NCBI GenBank assembly: GCA_000746015.1
Contig: JQKK01000014.1
Location: forward strand, 1-64,000
Length of the DNA: 64,000 bases
Source: Lachnospiraceae bacterium MA2020
Lineage (GTDB): Bacteria > Bacillota > Clostridia > Lachnospirales > Lachnospiraceae
Reading direction: 5' to 3'
Each line of letters begins with the position of its first letter. The stretch's first letter is position 1. This document shows positions 31,827 to 44,515 of the stretch, piece after piece. The notes below the pieces were generated by a model, which was given only the letters and a program-made list of their open reading frames with translations, made no database searches and was not told where the DNA came from. The translations under genes were made by a program, and so were the position numbers.

Positions 31827-34800
31827 TCACAACTCCATTTCCATTGCAGGTGTTGCCTTTCTAACGGGCAACTGGTTTATACGTTCCCTCTCGGCTCTCA
31901 GGCTCTCGATAAGTGATGGCTTTTTATTTTCTCTCTCATCTTTTACCTCTACCGCTGTGGTCTCGACTACATCCTTAACATCTTCCTCAACAGCATCTTC
32001 AACCGGCTCCTGCACAGGCTTCTCATCCATGTTGAGGAGTGCGTTAAGCTCTGCTAGCCTGTCGAGTTTTTCCTTTAATTCAGCCTCTTTTTCAAAAGGC
32101 TTACCTACTTCCAGCTTTGCATTTGCAAGCTGCCTTTCAGTATCAGCTAACTTCTGTTCCGCTTCTTCAAGTCTTGTTGTCATGCCCTCAAGTGCATTGT
32201 TGATACGGGTTATATTTCCCGAAGCATCTGCACCAAGCTCCACTATATGACTCAGATTACCTTTGAGATTAAGATTGAATTTCCGGAAAAAGCTGTCATA
32301 TTCTGCCATCATCTTCATGCCAAGATATTCACCTACATCAAAAGAGCCACTACCGACTCCTGCACCTCTGCAGTTCTCGATAATGGCTGTCCCGGCTTCC
32401 TTGCGGTCAGTATATGTTTTTCCTTTTACCGTCATTGCAAAATCTTCTTTGTCTGACGGCTTATGACTATTGTAGATTTCTATATCTTTCCGCATACCTT
32501 CAATCCGTTCCGTCAATGCTTTTATCTGCTGAGGATATTTCTTTGCCACGTTATCTTCAAGACGATATTGTTGGCTCGTATGGTTTGCCTTCATCAGTTT
32601 TAGTTTTGACACCTGTATATCAAGATCCATCTTTTCACGTATATATGGATTTCCTGTTGCAAGTGCCTTTACCTCTGCATAGGAAAGTGCCGCATCATCG
32701 ATATCCTCACAGCTTCTTACCGGAGATTTGCTTGTCATGATCTGCCCGATAAATTTCTGCTTGTTCTCAATCAGCATCCATGAATAGCTGTCGAATGTTC
32801 CTTCAGTAACATATCGGAAAATCTTTACTTTGGCATTTCTGTTGCCCTGCCTCAGAATTCGACCTTCCTGTTGCTGCAGATCTGCAGGTCTCCACGGGCA
32901 GTCCAGATGATGAAGTGCTATAAGCCTGTCCTGACAGTTTGTTCCGGCACCCATCTTTGCGGTTGAGCCCAACAAAAAACGGACCTGCCCGCTTCTTACC
33001 TTTGCGAACAGCTCCGCTTTCTTCACTTCTGTATTTGCCTCATGTATAAAGGCTATTTCTTCCTTCGGCACTCCCTTTGCTACAAGTTTTTCCCTTACAT
33101 CATCATAGACATTGAAACTTCCGTCTCCTTTTGGTGTCGAAATATCACAAAACAATAACTGTGCTGATTTATCAGTCTTTGTATCCTCCCATATCTCAAA
33201 TGCCTTATTAACACAGGCATTTACCTTTGAGTTTTCATCATCTGGAAGTAGCTCCGACATAAGCCGCTGATCCAAAGCAAGCTTACGTCCATCATTCGTG
33301 ATTTTGAGCATATTATCTACCGATGAATCTACTGACCTGTTTCTCACAGCCTCGGCTCTTTCCGCAAGCGATTCCACCATCTTCTTCTGATATTCTGACG
33401 GCTTAAGTACAATATTTTCATACTCTGCTTCCGGCACAGGCAGCTTCAGCATATCCGGTGTCTGTATATCAGCACTCTCCTTGAATAATGATATAAGTTC
33501 AGGCAGATTGAAGAACTTGGCAAACCTCGTCTTTGCTCTGTAGCCCGTACCTTCGGGAGCAAGTTCGATTGTAGTCTGAGTCTCCCCGAATGTTGCCGCC
33601 CAACTGTCAAACTGACCGAGTCCCATCTTCTGAAGAGTATCATACTGCAGGTAACGCATATTCACGAAGAGCTCAGTAGCACTGTTTGAAATTGGTGTGC
33701 CCGTTGCAAAGGTGATTCCCCTGCCGCCTGTCAGCTCGTCCATGTAGCGGCACTTATTGAACATATCCTGTGATTTCTGTGCCTCTGTCTGCGATATTCC
33801 TGCAACATTACGCATCTTGCTGTAGACGAAAAGATTTTTGAACATGTGGCTCTCGTCAACAAAAAGCCTGTCAATGCCCAGCTGCTCGAAAGTCACAACA
33901 TTGTCTTTTCTCGATGTATCATTGAGTTTATCGAGCTTTGCCAGTAAAGCTTTACGGCTCTTTTCCATTTCCTTAATGGTATAACGCTCACCACGCTCTG
34001 CCTTTGCAGATGCTATTGCCTCCTCGATTTCATCAATCTGCTTTTCGATAATGGCAATCTGACGCTCTGTTGACAATGGAATTTTCTCATACTGACTATG
34101 CCCGATGATCACTGCATCATAGTCTCCGGTCGCTATACGTGAGCAGAACTTCTTTCTGTTTGCAGGCTCAAAATCCTTCTTGGTTGCAGCAAGTATATTC
34201 GCTCCCGGATATAGTCTCAGAAATTCCGAAGCCCACTGCTCCACAAGATGGTTCGGAACTACAAAAAGAGACTTCTGTGCAAGCCCAAGACGCTTCAGTT
34301 CCATAGCGGCAGCCGCAGCGACAAACGTCTTCCCAGCTCCCACACAGTGAGCAAGCAGCGTATTATCGCCATATAGGATATGTGCGACAGCATTCTTCTG
34401 ATGCGGTTTCAGCTCTATATCAGGAGTCATTCCAGGGAATTTCAGATGCGAACCGTCATACTCACGAGGTCTTATGGAGTTAAAGCGTTCATTATAAACC
34501 TTTACAAGCTCATTTCTTCTCTCGGCATCCCTGAATATCCAGTCCTTAAATGCCTCCCTTATGGCTTCCTGCTTCTGACTTGCAAGTGTTGTCTCTTTCT
34601 TATTAAGTACCCGCTTTTCCTTGCCATCTTCAATAACGGTATCATATATACGGGTGTCCTTAAGATTAAGACTGTCCTCAAGTATCTTATAGGCATTAGC
34701 CCTTCCGGTTCCGTAAGTCATATCTGCTATGGTATTTCCATAATCAGCATTCTTGCCCTTTATGTTCCATGATCCGGTTATGTTTGAAAGACGTACCGAT

Positions 34801-37800
34801 ATGATGTCATTCCGTAAATATCTTTCCGGTGTCTGGAATACCTCACGCATGAAATCCTCGATATAATGCGAATCTATCCATGTTGCACCTACTCTCACCT
34901 CTATCTCGGATGCGTCAAGGTCTTTAGGCTGAACTGTTTCAAGTGCCTTTACATTTACCATATATTCGGGATTATTCTCTGCAAAAACTTTTGCCGTCTG
35001 CAGCTTTTCCCTTACATTTCCCGACAGGTATTCATCTCCGTTTTCCCACTTTTCTGTAACAGGATTTTTGAAGATTACTCCTGCCAACTCGTCAGTTATT
35101 TCAGCCTCACTCTTGCCGGTCAGCTCTGCCATATATCCAAGATCTATTCCTGCTTTCTCAGATAATGATACCGCCAGTGCTTCACTTGCTGTATCAACGT
35201 TCGTGACAACCTCTGCACGTTTGATGGTACGCTTGCTGAACATATCAGCCTTGCCCTCAAAGTTACCCTCATCATCAAGCTTTTCAAGCGAGCATAGCAG
35301 ACAGTAAGAAGAGTCCTGATTAAATGCCCGCTTATTAGTCTGTGAATTTATGAGACCGAACTTCTGTGAAAAAGCATCATATTTTTCATTCAGCTCATGC
35401 TGTTTTGTGTGGATATCCTCATCAGAGCATTCATCAAGCTGTAAGTTTATAAGCTGTTGGGTACAATCCCTAATGCCTATCATACCCTTGATGCGTTCCT
35501 TCTGATTTTCAGATACGTCAAGAGGCTTCATTATACTGTTTTCTCTGTAATAAACATCATCACCTACTATGGCAAAACTATAGTTTCTCACATCCGGACT
35601 TGCTGGAATAACCTCTGCTTCAAGCTCATTATCCGCTATCTGCTCTGCAGGCTCATAACTGCCATCCACATGATTTAATGCAGATTTAACAGCATCTTCC
35701 AGTGTAATACTATCATCAGCAATACAGGCTGACTCCATACCGTAAGAACCGGAAATCATGGTCATTTTGCCTACAATCATCTGAGGATTATCTACGAAAT
35801 ACTGATTCATGGTTATGCCATTATCGTCTATTCCGAGATGCACCCAGTCCGGTTCTATATCAACTATCCTGTCCCGCTTCTTGAAAAAAAGAATGTCGGA
35901 AGTTACTTCTGTTCCGGCATTCTCTTTGAAAGCTGTATTCGGTAGTCTTACAGCACCTAATAATTCTGCCCTCTGTGCTAGGTATTTACGGACTTTGGGC
36001 GATTTCTTGTCCATTGTTCCCTTGCTTGTGACAAATGAGATTATACCGCCAGCCCTTACCTTATCAAGCGTCTTTGCTATGAAATAATCATGTATCTGGA
36101 ATCCGAGCTTATCATAAGGTTTATCCGATACCTGATAGTTTCCAAACGGTACGTTACCTACTGCCACATCAAAGAAATCATTAGGAAAATCTGTCTTTTC
36201 AAAGCCTGTGATCTTCACATCTGCATTAGGATATAGCTGCTTTGCAATGCGTCCCGTTATATCATCAAGCTCGACTCCGTATAATTTACTTCCGCTCATG
36301 CTATCCTGCAGCATACCGAAAAAGTTACCAACACCCATTGACGGTTCAAGAATATTTCCCTTTTCAAATCCCATCCTTTCAAGAGTCTCATAAATTCCTC
36401 TGATAATAATGGGACTCGTGTAATGGGCATTAAGTGTACTTTCCCTTGCCGCCCTGTACTCATCATCGTTGAGAAGATTTTTGAGTTCATGGTATTCTGC
36501 CGACCAGTTTGTTTTGCTTTCATCAAATGCATCTGCAAGACCGCCCCATCCAACGTATTTTGAAAGTATTTCCTGCTCATCAGCTGTTGCGGTCCTGCCT
36601 TCTGCTTCGATGGTTTGAAGGGTTTTTATGGCTTCGATATTTCTTCTGAATTTTTCCTTTGGAGTACCTGTACCAAGATTATCATCTGTTATATGATAAT
36701 TATCCGCTGGTTCTGCAGGCAGCTCCACCACTTCCACAAAATTCATATCATGGAATTTCTGCCAGTCCTCTTCCGAAATATATACAAGCTGATCAAAATC
36801 AAGGAATTTAAGCTCTTTCTCTATAAGCTCTTCCAGGCTGTCATAAGTCGTTCTCGATATCTCATTTCCATCAATACTTACAACCATTGCGTTGTTCATG
36901 AGGTCTACGGAAGCCTGCACTTCATGCTCGATACCGTCTGCACCTTCTGCCTCATCTATCAGGTCAGTATATGCAATATCGACTTTGGATAAATCCGAGA
37001 AATCAGCCTCTTTATCATACTCCCTCATGCAGAAATCATTTATAAGGTCTTTAGCAAGAGCATCATAGTCAACTATATCCTCTGCATCTTTTACCTCAAG
37101 GCGGGCAAGCTCGCTCTCACTGAGATATTTATCCTCTGCAATAAGCTCTCTGATACGCTTCTCGACCTCATCCCATCTTACCAGGGTTTCCGCATCCGGT
37201 TTCGTAAGCTTTCCTTTAGTTATCTTTATGCCCTTTGCATCGTGATCTTCCCAGCTATGCTCATAGTTGCGAAGTGCATGAGATCTGCCGCCAAGACCAT
37301 ACTCATTTTTGAGAAACGCTATGCTTTCCTTGCTGTCGTGGCCTTCCTTGAAGAATTTATATATGCGGAATTTGCCGTCCTTAACGCCACTTCCGTTTTT
37401 TATGATTTCATCAATTTCGTCCTTCGTGATCTTTACAGCAGCCGCAGTTCCTAACAGTAAACCAGCTCCGCCAGCACTATCTCCTCCGCTGATGAGCGAA
37501 TGTTGTTCATTAGACCAACCCACTTCATCTGATTGGTTCTCTTCATTTCCTCGTTCACTCCCTGTGCCTCTGCCATCTGTGCTGTCAGAACTTCCATCCT
37601 CTCCTCTGCCTGTTTCTGTATCAGAAGGCAGTGTTCCTTCAGCTCGCCCATCAGGAGCATCCCGTTGTATGTTCCCTTCTTCTTTTCCTTCAGAAACTTC
37701 TCTCTCATCAGTCCGTACTTTGTCAGTGGTTCGGTTGGTTCCTGGTTCGCTGTCAGATTCGGCATCTTGTAGTTCCCCTGATCGATATACTCTAATTTCA

Positions 37801-38732
37801 TGGCTGCTCCTTTCCGGTTCATTACCCATAATAACTTTTATATAGTTTCCGCTTTCACGCTTTAACGCATTATAGTCTACATTAGAAGCATTTGCAAGCC
37901 CCACGGTGACATTTTCTTTATGGCTCTCGGATAATTCTACGTCAGCCGTATTTTTCTCCTTGTAGAGCCTCTCACGCTCATAAACTATAATGGCATTTCT
38001 TACTTCCTCAAGTATCGGTTTTGCATATTCCGTAGTAGCAGTGCCGAGCATGGATAACTTATCGGGAGCATTGAATTCCTTTATGCAGTCAAAGTTGAGT
38101 CTGTCCGCAACAGATTCCGTATTCGCACCGCATCGTGATAAGACCATATACGCAATGCTTGCCGCAAGACTCTGTTTTAATCTTGCCTGCATTATAACCT
38201 TCTCAAAATTTACATACATCGGGTCTATACCGGCATTTGAAATGTACTCGGCTGCAAGGCTTTCCGATTCTTCATCTGCTATGCGTCCCGCTATCTCAAC
38301 TATTTTTTCCTCAAATGTCCTGTCCTCTGTAGTATTACCATAAATCCCTTCAAGACGCTTAATTACAGCATCTTTATGAGCTTCATTCATCTTCCAGAGC
38401 TTAGGTTTCCTGCCACCTTCCCTTGCAACATGCACATCAGCCACATCAAAAACATAACGTAATCCTGAGCGGTGCTTTCCTGCCTTGTCGATAAGAGCGA
38501 TTCCCTCCGAACCCTTATTTACAAAGCAGCCCATCTTCTTATTCCAGGTATCAAGCTCCGCACAGGCTGTGGCATTTGGACGCTGGGCATGTATAAGTAT
38601 CTGCTCGTCAAATGGATACTTATACATACGCCCCGCCGTTGCAAGGAAGGCTTTCCATGACTCTGCATTTTCGGTTACTTTTGCTGTTGTATCTACTACA
38701 AGTTCCTTAATCTCATGCAGTTTCTTAGCCAT
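31827..38732 (-). CDS. Giant ICE methylase-helicase (LtrC/DarB-like)
   Basis: The 2301-residue protein has an LtrC/ArdC-like front ([20 protein letters not shown]), a charged linker, and a class I methylase-like domain near residue 800 ([16 protein letters not shown], with GNVPFG in place of NPPF). An SF2/SNF2 helicase follows near 1460-1970 ([40 protein letters not shown]), then a coiled-coil tail. Such proteins are typical of Tn1549-like ICEs and resemble phage P1 DarB, which protects incoming DNA. The role here (protection or processing during transfer) is inferred. The altered methylase motif suggests weak or no catalysis. The start at 38732 follows GGGAGG. Confidence 0.85.
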   Translation of the reverse strand: MAKKLHEIKELVVDTTAKVTENAESWKAFLATAGRMYKYPFDEQILIHAQRPNATACAELDTWNKKMGCFVNKGSEGIALIDKAGKHRSGLRYVFDVADVHVAREGGRKPKLWKMNEAHKDAVIKRLEGIYGNTTEDRTFEEKIVEIAGRIADEESESLAAEYISNAGIDPMYVNFEKVIMQARLKQSLAASIAYMVLSRCGANTESVADRLNFDCIKEFNAPDKLSMLGTATTEYAKPILEEVRNAIIVYERERLYKEKNTADVELSESHKENVTVGLANASNVDYNALKRESGNYIKVIMGNEPERSSHEIRVYRSGELQDAESDSEPGTNRTTDKVRTDEREVSEGKEEGNIQRDAPDGRAEGTLPSDTETGRGEDGSSDSTDGRGTGSERGNEENQSDEVGWSNEQHSLISGGDSAGGAGLLLGTAAAVKITKDEIDEIIKNGSGVKDGKFRIYKFFKEGHDSKESIAFLKNEYGLGGRSHALRNYEHSWEDHDAKGIKITKGKLTKPDAETLVRWDEVEKRIRELIAEDKYLSESELARLEVKDAEDIVDYDALAKDLINDFCMREYDKEADFSDLSKVDIAYTDLIDEAEGADGIEHEVQASVDLMNNAMVVSIDGNEISRTTYDSLEELIEKELKFLDFDQLVYISEEDWQKFHDMNFVEVVELPAEPADNYHITDDNLGTGTPKEKFRRNIEAIKTLQTIEAEGRTATADEQEILSKYVGWGGLADAFDESKTNWSAEYHELKNLLNDDEYRAARESTLNAHYTSPIIIRGIYETLERMGFEKGNILEPSMGVGNFFGMLQDSMSGSKLYGVELDDITGRIAKQLYPNADVKITGFEKTDFPNDFFDVAVGNVPFGNYQVSDKPYDKLGFQIHDYFIAKTLDKVRAGGIISFVTSKGTMDKKSPKVRKYLAQRAELLGAVRLPNTAFKENAGTEVTSDILFFKKRDRIVDIEPDWVHLGIDDNGITMNQYFVDNPQMIVGKMTMISGSYGMESACIADDSITLEDAVKSALNHVDGSYEPAEQIADNELEAEVIPASPDVRNYSFAIVGDDVYYRENSIMKPLDVSENQKERIKGMIGIRDCTQQLINLQLDECSDEDIHTKQHELNEKYDAFSQKFGLINSQTNKRAFNQDSSYCLLCSLEKLDDEGNFEGKADMFSKRTIKRAEVVTNVDTASEALAVSLSEKAGIDLGYMAELTGKSEAEITDELAGVIFKNPVTEKWENGDEYLSGNVREKLQTAKVFAENNPEYMVNVKALETVQPKDLDASEIEVRVGATWIDSHYIEDFMREVFQTPERYLRNDIISVRLSNITGSWNIKGKNADYGNTIADMTYGTGRANAYKILEDSLNLKDTRIYDTVIEDGKEKRVLNKKETTLASQKQEAIREAFKDWIFRDAERRNELVKVYNERFNSIRPREYDGSHLKFPGMTPDIELKPHQKNAVAHILYGDNTLLAHCVGAGKTFVAAAAAMELKRLGLAQKSLFVVPNHLVEQWASEFLRLYPGANILAATKKDFEPANRKKFCSRIATGDYDAVIIGHSQYEKIPLSTERQIAIIEKQIDEIEEAIASAKAERGERYTIKEMEKSRKALLAKLDKLNDTSRKDNVVTFEQLGIDRLFVDESHMFKNLFVYSKMRNVAGISQTEAQKSQDMFNKCRYMDELTGGRGITFATGTPISNSATELFVNMRYLQYDTLQKMGLGQFDSWAATFGETQTTIELAPEGTGYRAKTRFAKFFNLPELISLFKESADIQTPDMLKLPVPEAEYENIVLKPSEYQKKMVESLAERAEAVRNRSVDSSVDNMLKITNDGRKLALDQRLMSELLPDDENSKVNACVNKAFEIWEDTKTDKSAQLLFCDISTPKGDGSFNVYDDVREKLVAKGVPKEEIAFIHEANTEVKKAELFAKVRSGQVRFLLGSTAKMGAGTNCQDRLIALHHLDCPWRPADLQQQEGRILRQGNRNAKVKIFRYVTEGTFDSYSWMLIENKQKFIGQIMTSKSPVRSCEDIDDAALSYAEVKALATGNPYIREKMDLDIQVSKLKLMKANHTSQQYRLEDNVAKKYPQQIKALTERIEGMRKDIEIYNSHKPSDKEDFAMTVKGKTYTDRKEAGTAIIENCRGAGVGSGSFDVGEYLGMKMMAEYDSFFRKFNLNLKGNLSHIVELGADASGNITRINNALEGMTTRLEEAEQKLADTERQLANAKLEVGKPFEKEAELKEKLDRLAELNALLNMDEKPVQEPVEDAVEEDVKDVVETTAVEVKDERENKKPSLIESLRAERERINQLPVRKATPAMEMEL

Positions 38733-38752
38733 AAACACCTCCCATTTTTTAT

Positions 38753-39520
38753 TCAGTCATCATCTAATTTTCCATCGTCCAAGCCGACCTCTTCTTCCTG
38801 CTTTTGAGTATTTGGTTTGGATACCTGCACTTCTTCTGATGCTTTCTGCTCTACATCATTATTGTTTTCTGATGTTTCTACTTCTTCATCGTCACCTTCC
38901 AAATATTCAGTTTCCCCTGCCTTCGGTAAGCTATCTTCATAATCCTTATCAGAAACGTCTTTATCCGGATCTTCTTCATTTCCATCATCACGATTATCCT
39001 TCATAGTAGTGTAATAGAAATATCCACCGGCTCCTGCGATTCCAACTATAAAGAGTATTGCCATCAAGCCATTTATGTTGAACTTCTTCTTTTTTGGCTC
39101 CGGTTTATTCTCTTTTTCCCCCGGTACGGTATTTGCACTGACAGCCGGAGTTTCCTCTATCTGACTTTTACCGGTAATCGAAATATAATCCTTTACATCA
39201 TCTTCATCCATCAGATCAAGAAGGTCTGATTCATCAACAAGATTGAGGAAATGAACGTTTTCATTACCGTCTTTATCCCTATCAATTATTATGTAAAAGA
39301 AGCTCCCAGACTTTGTTACTACAGTGATAAACTGTTTCCCAGACTTCTTACCACTTCCTTCATCATCGACAAGCGTCATATTTCCACTCGGTGTAAGTGG
39401 CTCCTTTGGCTCTTTTGATTTTGCTAATGCAGGTATCGGCTTGAATAGTGAAATTACAATAATCATAAATACTGCAAGTGTTATGAGCCTTACTCTTGAT
39501 AATGCTGCTTTTATCTTCAT
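38753..39520 (-). CDS. DUF4366 conjugation-associated membrane protein
   Basis: The 255-residue protein has an N-terminal signal or anchor ([22 protein letters not shown]), an extracytoplasmic beta domain with [20 protein letters not shown] and [12 protein letters not shown] (DUF4366 signature), and a second transmembrane helix ([20 protein letters not shown]). A very acidic tail follows. It belongs to the ICE transfer operon and probably sits in the mating channel envelope complex. Its start overlaps the DUF4315 stop (ATGA), so they are coupled. Confidence 0.85.
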   Translation of the reverse strand: MKIKAALSRVRLITLAVFMIIVISLFKPIPALAKSKEPKEPLTPSGNMTLVDDEGSGKKSGKQFITVVTKSGSFFYIIIDRDKDGNENVHFLNLVDESDLLDLMDEDDVKDYISITGKSQIEETPAVSANTVPGEKENKPEPKKKKFNINGLMAILFIVGIAGAGGYFYYTTMKDNRDDGNEEDPDKDVSDKDYEDSLPKAGETEYLEGDDEEVETSENNNDVEQKASEEVQVSKPNTQKQEEEVGLDDGKLDDD

Positions 39521-39831
39521 TTCTCATCATCCTCCTTATCCTCGGTAATAACTTCATTGTCTGTATCATCATGATTAAAGTCTGCCGCATCCTTTTCGTG
39601 TACATCAGCGGTAAATTCTTCCTCATAATTTTCCAGTATTGGAACATCCCCGCTCTTAAGAATTTCTGATAATTCCTCGGGCTTAAGTCCCCGCTTTATG
39701 ACCTCTGTGATAATCGCCTCTTCCTCGGCTTTCTTAAGCCTTTCCCTTGCATCCTTAAGTCTGTCATTTATCTCTTCTGCACGAATTTCAACTCTTCTAA
39801 CTTCATCCCTCAGTTTCTCAAGTTTTGTCAT
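39517..39831 (-). CDS. DUF4315 coiled-coil protein of the ICE
   Basis: The 104-residue protein's first 45 residues are a coiled coil ([20 protein letters not shown]), followed by [18 protein letters not shown], the DUF4315 hallmark. The tail is acidic. The ATG at 39831 has GGGGAGG upstream; a longer frame of 14 more codons overlaps the upstream hydrolase gene. Its function is unknown. It always accompanies the conjugation genes in Tn1549-like elements. Confidence 0.85.
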   Translation of the reverse strand: MTKLEKLRDEVRRVEIRAEEINDRLKDARERLKKAEEEAIITEVIKRGLKPEELSEILKSGDVPILENYEEEFTADVHEKDAADFNHDDTDNEVITEDKEDDEK

Positions 39832-39851
39832 AAACGCCTCCCCAAAATTTT

Positions 39852-41714
39852 TTAATGAATCCTGCCATAGCAATATTTATGGCGGTTCCAATAGTCCGTG
39901 TTATACGATGCGAAAGATATGGGATTTCCGCAGTGGATCATGACCTTTCGTACCGGATCTACTACGATTCCAACGTGGCTTGCCCCTTTTGTGTGGTAAG
40001 TACCTTTGAAGAAAACCAAATCCCCCGGTTTCACATCACTTTCTTTTACCCTTGCTGTACAGTTCTTTAGTCCGTTTGCAGACTGTCTGCCAACATTCCA
40101 GCCATTACCGCAGTGATTGATAACCCAGCTCACATATCCAGAACAGTCAAAACCTTCCTCCGGACTGCTTCCACCCCATACATAAGGCATACCGAGATAC
40201 TTTTTTGCCTCCACCATCATCCTTGCGAACTGCTCATCTGTTAGATAATCGGGAGGTATCTCATAGTCGCCCCTGCCATCATCGTCATCATCATCGTCAC
40301 CGGGTATGCGGTCTCGGCTGCCATCAAAAAGGTATTTCCTGTTACCGCATGTCATCACGAGTACGTGATACCTTTCAAGCTGGTTCTCCGTAAGTCCTAT
40401 ATGTTCCGCAACGTAATCCAATCCATGATTTACGAGTTTCACCGTAAGTATTTTGTAGTCATATTCAACCTCAACTTTTTTACCGTCACGTTCCACCCAC
40501 TTTTTACGCTTCTCTGTCTTTGCCTTGGTAGAAAAATCATACTGCAGCTCAAATATTTTCTTAAGCTTACCTTGGACTTCATCACGCTTATACGCCTCGA
40601 AAATCACGGTAAGTATCGCCGCCAGCTTATAAGGATCATGACCGACATCGTCAAGCTCATATTTATACTCGTCATACCCCGGAAACTCTGATGGTATATT
40701 TTCTATTCGGTCTCTCAGATCATCTTCAAGAGCTGTATAATCTTCATCAGCTCCTATGATGTCCTCGTCCTCTGCCGTATAACTCGTGCCTACCATATAG
40801 TTTTCACCCAAACCTCCCACCATGCTGCATGATGAAAACACTCCCGTTACCGCAAGAAAAATAAGCAGAATTATAAGTATGATAATAGCTGCAAGAGGAT
40901 GACTTTCAACAGCCATCACGATCCCCTTTACTGACTCGATAGTCACTTCCACCAGCTTCTTTACAAGCTCGACAAGTCGCCTCGCATTTTTCTCCGCTTC
41001 CTTCCGGCTCTTTTTCTGCATGCGTTTTTTCATGTGTTTTCTCTGGGCATCCTTCAAGGATTTTTTTCCTCCTTCAGTTCTTCTCTTATGCAGTTTTGAG
41101 CCATACTTGCCTCTGCGATGTGATGATTTATTTGTGAGTTTTCTTGCAAATTTGCCAGCATCATCTGAAATATCCTCGGAAGTATCTTTGTCATCCCTGT
41201 CACGAGTTGCCCGAATCATTATTTCGTTAGAAGCACTGAGGACAGAAGCCGCAGCTCCTGTCCTCTTTATCACATTCTCTGTTATTTTTCTTTTCGACTG
41301 CTCATGAAGTTTCTGCGTTTGTTTGATTTCTTCACGAGTTTCTTTTGTTTCGGCTTTTTTGTGTCTGAGCTTATCCGAATAGTGCATCACCGGACTTTTG
41401 TACTGTCTCAGCTTTTCCGTATAATAGCTGGCGATACGCTTTTTCTGATCCTGCTTTATTTCTTCAGAAGTTTTCACGGCATTAAATCTTTTGAATTCAA
41501 TCCCATAATCAATGCCGTTATTTATGGGCTTATAATTTTCAGCATCATCCCGACTTTCAGATTTATCAGAATCGGTATGATAATCAATTATCTGCTCCCT
41601 TTCACGTCTGAACTTTGCGGCATAGGCTCGATTACGTTTTTTACGTCTTTCCAGCACTTCTTCCGACACTCCACTTTTCTTTCGGTCACGCCACCTATAG
41701 AGTTTTTCCGACAT
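39852..41714 (-). CDS. Conjugative NlpC/P60 (C40) cell-wall hydrolase
   Basis: The 620-residue protein has a basic cytoplasmic N-terminal region to about residue 255, a transmembrane helix (AAIIILIILLIFLAVTGVF), and an extracellular C-terminal NlpC/P60 domain. That domain contains YVWGGSSPEEGFDCSGYVSW (catalytic Cys) and GASHVGIVVD (catalytic His). It locally opens peptidoglycan for the mating channel, like CwlT/VirB1 proteins. An Asp-rich linker (GDDDDDDDGRG) precedes the domain. The start follows GAGGTGAAG within the end of virB4. Confidence 0.9.
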   Translation of the reverse strand: MSEKLYRWRDRKKSGVSEEVLERRKKRNRAYAAKFRREREQIIDYHTDSDKSESRDDAENYKPINNGIDYGIEFKRFNAVKTSEEIKQDQKKRIASYYTEKLRQYKSPVMHYSDKLRHKKAETKETREEIKQTQKLHEQSKRKITENVIKRTGAAASVLSASNEIMIRATRDRDDKDTSEDISDDAGKFARKLTNKSSHRRGKYGSKLHKRRTEGGKKSLKDAQRKHMKKRMQKKSRKEAEKNARRLVELVKKLVEVTIESVKGIVMAVESHPLAAIIILIILLIFLAVTGVFSSCSMVGGLGENYMVGTSYTAEDEDIIGADEDYTALEDDLRDRIENIPSEFPGYDEYKYELDDVGHDPYKLAAILTVIFEAYKRDEVQGKLKKIFELQYDFSTKAKTEKRKKWVERDGKKVEVEYDYKILTVKLVNHGLDYVAEHIGLTENQLERYHVLVMTCGNRKYLFDGSRDRIPGDDDDDDDGRGDYEIPPDYLTDEQFARMMVEAKKYLGMPYVWGGSSPEEGFDCSGYVSWVINHCGNGWNVGRQSANGLKNCTARVKESDVKPGDLVFFKGTYHTKGASHVGIVVDPVRKVMIHCGNPISFASYNTDYWNRHKYCYGRIH

Positions 41715-41716
41715 AT

Positions 41717-44095
41717 TTACTTCACCTCACATTCCTCCGGCTTTGTGGTCATTATGCGGTAGAGCTCCGTATTTTTCGGGAATCTGTCTACGAACGGAAT
41801 TATCACATTTCCGTAGAAAAGCAGTCCCTCACCTTCTCCCGAATGCGTAACGTAAGATAACTGATGCGGACTGATATTCAGCTGCTTTGCGAGTATCTGC
41901 CTGTCACCCACAGCCTGATTGAGCATCAGTATGAAATCGGAATTTTCAAACACGTTCTCTATTTCGCGGGATGCAAGCAGGTCCTTTACGTTCTGGGTTA
42001 TGCCTGTCGGCATTCCGCCCCACTTACGGAAACGCTTCCAAATCTCAACTGTATAAGCCGCCGTCTGTTCCTCACGCAAAAGCAGATGCATTTCATCTAC
42101 GTAATATCTTGTGGATTTACCTTCTTCCCTATTGGCTGAAACCCTGCCCCAGACCTGATCTTCAATGATTAACATACCTATTTTCTTAAGCTGTTTTCCA
42201 AGCTCCTTGATGTCATAGCAGACAAGGCGGTTATTCAGCTCCACATTTGTCCTATGATTAAATACGTTCAGCGAACCATAGACATAAATCTCAAGAGCTG
42301 CCGCAACAAACCTCGCTTCCTTCTCGTCCTGCTCCAAAAGAGCATTATATAAATCCTCAAGTATCGGCATGTTTTCCGGTATCGGATTTTCAAAATACTT
42401 CTGATAAATCTTCTTTATACAGCGGTCTATAACTGTTTTTTCTACCGGACGCAGACCTTCTTTTGTTCCCACGATCAGCTCGCAAAGCGATAAAATGAAA
42501 TCAGCTTTTAGTGCCACAGGATTATCATCATCGGAGTAATTCATGTTTATATCCATTGGATTGATATACTGCTCAGATGTCGGACTGATCTTTACCACCT
42601 GCCCATGCAGATATTCCACCATAGGCGAATATTCTCTTTCCGGATCTGATATTAAAATATCATCATCAGTTACAAGAAAGGCGTTAAGTATCTCCCTCTT
42701 TGCTGCAAATGATTTACCGGAACCGGGCGTACCGAGTATAAGTCCATTTGGATTCTTCAGTAATTTGCGATCAGCCATTATAAGATTGTTGGATAATGCA
42801 TTAAGTCCATAGTACAAAGCTCCCTTATGGTCCTGACATAATTCCTGTGTTGTGAACGGCACAAATATCGCAGTTGAACTTGTAGTCATACCACGCTGAA
42901 TATCTATTTCATTATGAGCAAGTGGCAGTGAGCTGACCAAACCCTGCTCCTGCTGAAAATCAAGTCGTATCAGATTGCAACTGTGTTTCTGTGCTATGGA
43001 TGCTGTCTGAAATACGTTGTTTTCAAGCTCCTGCAAGGTCTTACCGGTGTTCATTACTATAAACGTCAGAAGGAACATCCTCTCATTCTGTGACTGCAAT
43101 TCCTTTAAGAGTGCTTTAGCATCTTTACCATAAGTGGCGAGGTCTGAGGGTATGATCTCCATATCATAACCTTGTCTTACCGCCTTCTTCTGCTCGTCTA
43201 TCTTGCTTCTGTCGAGCTCCGTAATGGTATGCTTTACGTTCTTGATAGCCTCATTCTGATTTACAGACTGTATATGCATTGTCACGATCTGGCTTGACTC
43301 TGCATTTAAGAAATCCGCAAGCATACGGTCACTTATATCTGACGCATCAATGGATAAAAAGCTTGCTGCACAGAATGTATCTCCCATCTTGAAATAGCGT
43401 CCTGTTGGAAATTCAAGTCCGCTCGGTGCTATGAAATCTTTTACAGACAGACCGCTTGATGTGAGATACTTCCAATCAAAATGAAACTTGGCATTATCTC
43501 CGATATGAAGCTGATGATGCATCAAAGCAAGCCTTTCCTTGCCGTTAAGTGGTATGGCTTTTACACCTATGCGGCGGAAATTGTTTAATATATCCGTTTC
43601 AATATGGATCATCCTCGGCTTTGCTGCCTTTAGCGAATCCGCATGAATACCGAATGTAATGAACTTAGTCCTTGTAAGTCCGTTATTACCTGCCGCCATT
43701 TGTTTCAAAAGCACTCCTGTATATTCATCCCTTGTAAAATTGAAATCATCATTCTTATGATTGATTGCTATTCGCTTTTCAAACTCAGCTATCTCCGTTG
43801 CAAGATTTACAAATGAAAACTGAAACTGCACAGAGCTATCAAAGAAATTGAGGAAGCCACACCATTCCTCAAATATCTCTGTTTTCTCCTCCTGACCTGC
43901 AAGCTGGTAGTTGGTATCATTAAACATGATTGTTTTCGTATAGAAATTCTTACCTATACGGCAGATACCATCCGGGAACATCCTGTCAAAAGGAATCGTC
44001 TGCTGTGCCGTCCTCGGTATGCCGTCATACTTTCTTGCCGCCTTTATGATGCTTTTTACTTCCGCCTGCTCTTTTCGGCTTAAGCCCTTTGGCAT
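41717..44095 (-). CDS. VirB4-type conjugation ATPase
   Basis: The 792-residue protein carries the VirB4/TraE layout. The N-domain has PFDRMFPDGICRIGKNF and NYQLAGQEEKTEIFEEWCGF; the motor has Walker A LILGTPGSGKSFAAK, ISDPEREY, and a DEMHLLL Walker B in the C-terminal half. It powers assembly of the type IV secretion channel. I start it at the ATG of MPKGLSRKEQ (44095), where homologues begin; the frame is open upstream to a TTG at 44182. It overlaps the end of the PrgI gene by about 70 nt in another frame. Confidence 0.9.
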   Translation of the reverse strand: MPKGLSRKEQAEVKSIIKAARKYDGIPRTAQQTIPFDRMFPDGICRIGKNFYTKTIMFNDTNYQLAGQEEKTEIFEEWCGFLNFFDSSVQFQFSFVNLATEIAEFEKRIAINHKNDDFNFTRDEYTGVLLKQMAAGNNGLTRTKFITFGIHADSLKAAKPRMIHIETDILNNFRRIGVKAIPLNGKERLALMHHQLHIGDNAKFHFDWKYLTSSGLSVKDFIAPSGLEFPTGRYFKMGDTFCAASFLSIDASDISDRMLADFLNAESSQIVTMHIQSVNQNEAIKNVKHTITELDRSKIDEQKKAVRQGYDMEIIPSDLATYGKDAKALLKELQSQNERMFLLTFIVMNTGKTLQELENNVFQTASIAQKHSCNLIRLDFQQEQGLVSSLPLAHNEIDIQRGMTTSSTAIFVPFTTQELCQDHKGALYYGLNALSNNLIMADRKLLKNPNGLILGTPGSGKSFAAKREILNAFLVTDDDILISDPEREYSPMVEYLHGQVVKISPTSEQYINPMDINMNYSDDDNPVALKADFILSLCELIVGTKEGLRPVEKTVIDRCIKKIYQKYFENPIPENMPILEDLYNALLEQDEKEARFVAAALEIYVYGSLNVFNHRTNVELNNRLVCYDIKELGKQLKKIGMLIIEDQVWGRVSANREEGKSTRYYVDEMHLLLREEQTAAYTVEIWKRFRKWGGMPTGITQNVKDLLASREIENVFENSDFILMLNQAVGDRQILAKQLNISPHQLSYVTHSGEGEGLLFYGNVIIPFVDRFPKNTELYRIMTTKPEECEVK

Positions 44096-44501
44096 TTGGA
44101 ATTCCCTTGCCTTCTTTTTTCTTATTCTTAGAAAACTCCACAATTTTCTCCACCTCCCTTTCCGCTTCTGACTCACGTTCAAGTGCTGAATAATAATTAT
44201 CCGTTTTATAAGGTCTCTTTCGCGGTCTTATGAATACCGCCTGTATGAAATGACCGAGATATACCTCAAGAGGTCTGCCGTTTCTCTCATACATTGCAAA
44301 GAAAAATGCTGGCATCATGACAACCATCATCGCCATTACCGCCACATTTACCTTTGCAAATCCCTTCACAAAGAAGAACACTGGCACACCTATAAGTGCT
44401 GCTATCGAGAAACATATAAGCTGACGCTTGGACATGTTGAACAGCACCTTGTTTTTGATTTTTTTGAGGTCCCTCGGCACGCTGATGTACGATGCTGCCA
44501 T
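44025..44501 (-). CDS. PrgI-family conjugation membrane protein
   Basis: The protein starts MAASYISVPRDLKKIKNKVLF, the standard PrgI opening. Two adjacent transmembrane helices follow (ICFSIAALIGVPVFFFVKGFA, VAVMAMMVVMMPAFFF) and then a basic C-tail. It matches VirB3-like inner-membrane parts of Gram-positive type IV systems. The ATG at 44501 has GGAGGTGG upstream; the longer open frame is not supported. It has 158 residues. Confidence 0.9.
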   Translation of the reverse strand: MAASYISVPRDLKKIKNKVLFNMSKRQLICFSIAALIGVPVFFFVKGFAKVNVAVMAMMVVMMPAFFFAMYERNGRPLEVYLGHFIQAVFIRPRKRPYKTDNYYSALERESEAEREVEKIVEFSKNKKKEGKGIPNAKGLKPKRAGGSKKHHKGGKKV

Positions 44502-44515
44502 AAACCCACCTCCAA

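Noticed and set aside
37309-37845. Plus-strand open frame of 178 codons inside the giant methylase-helicase gene, and a minus-strand one at 37451-37822
   Set aside because: Both lie wholly within a supported gene, are Ser/Pro- or Met/Lys-skewed, and have no ribosome binding site or recognisable domain.
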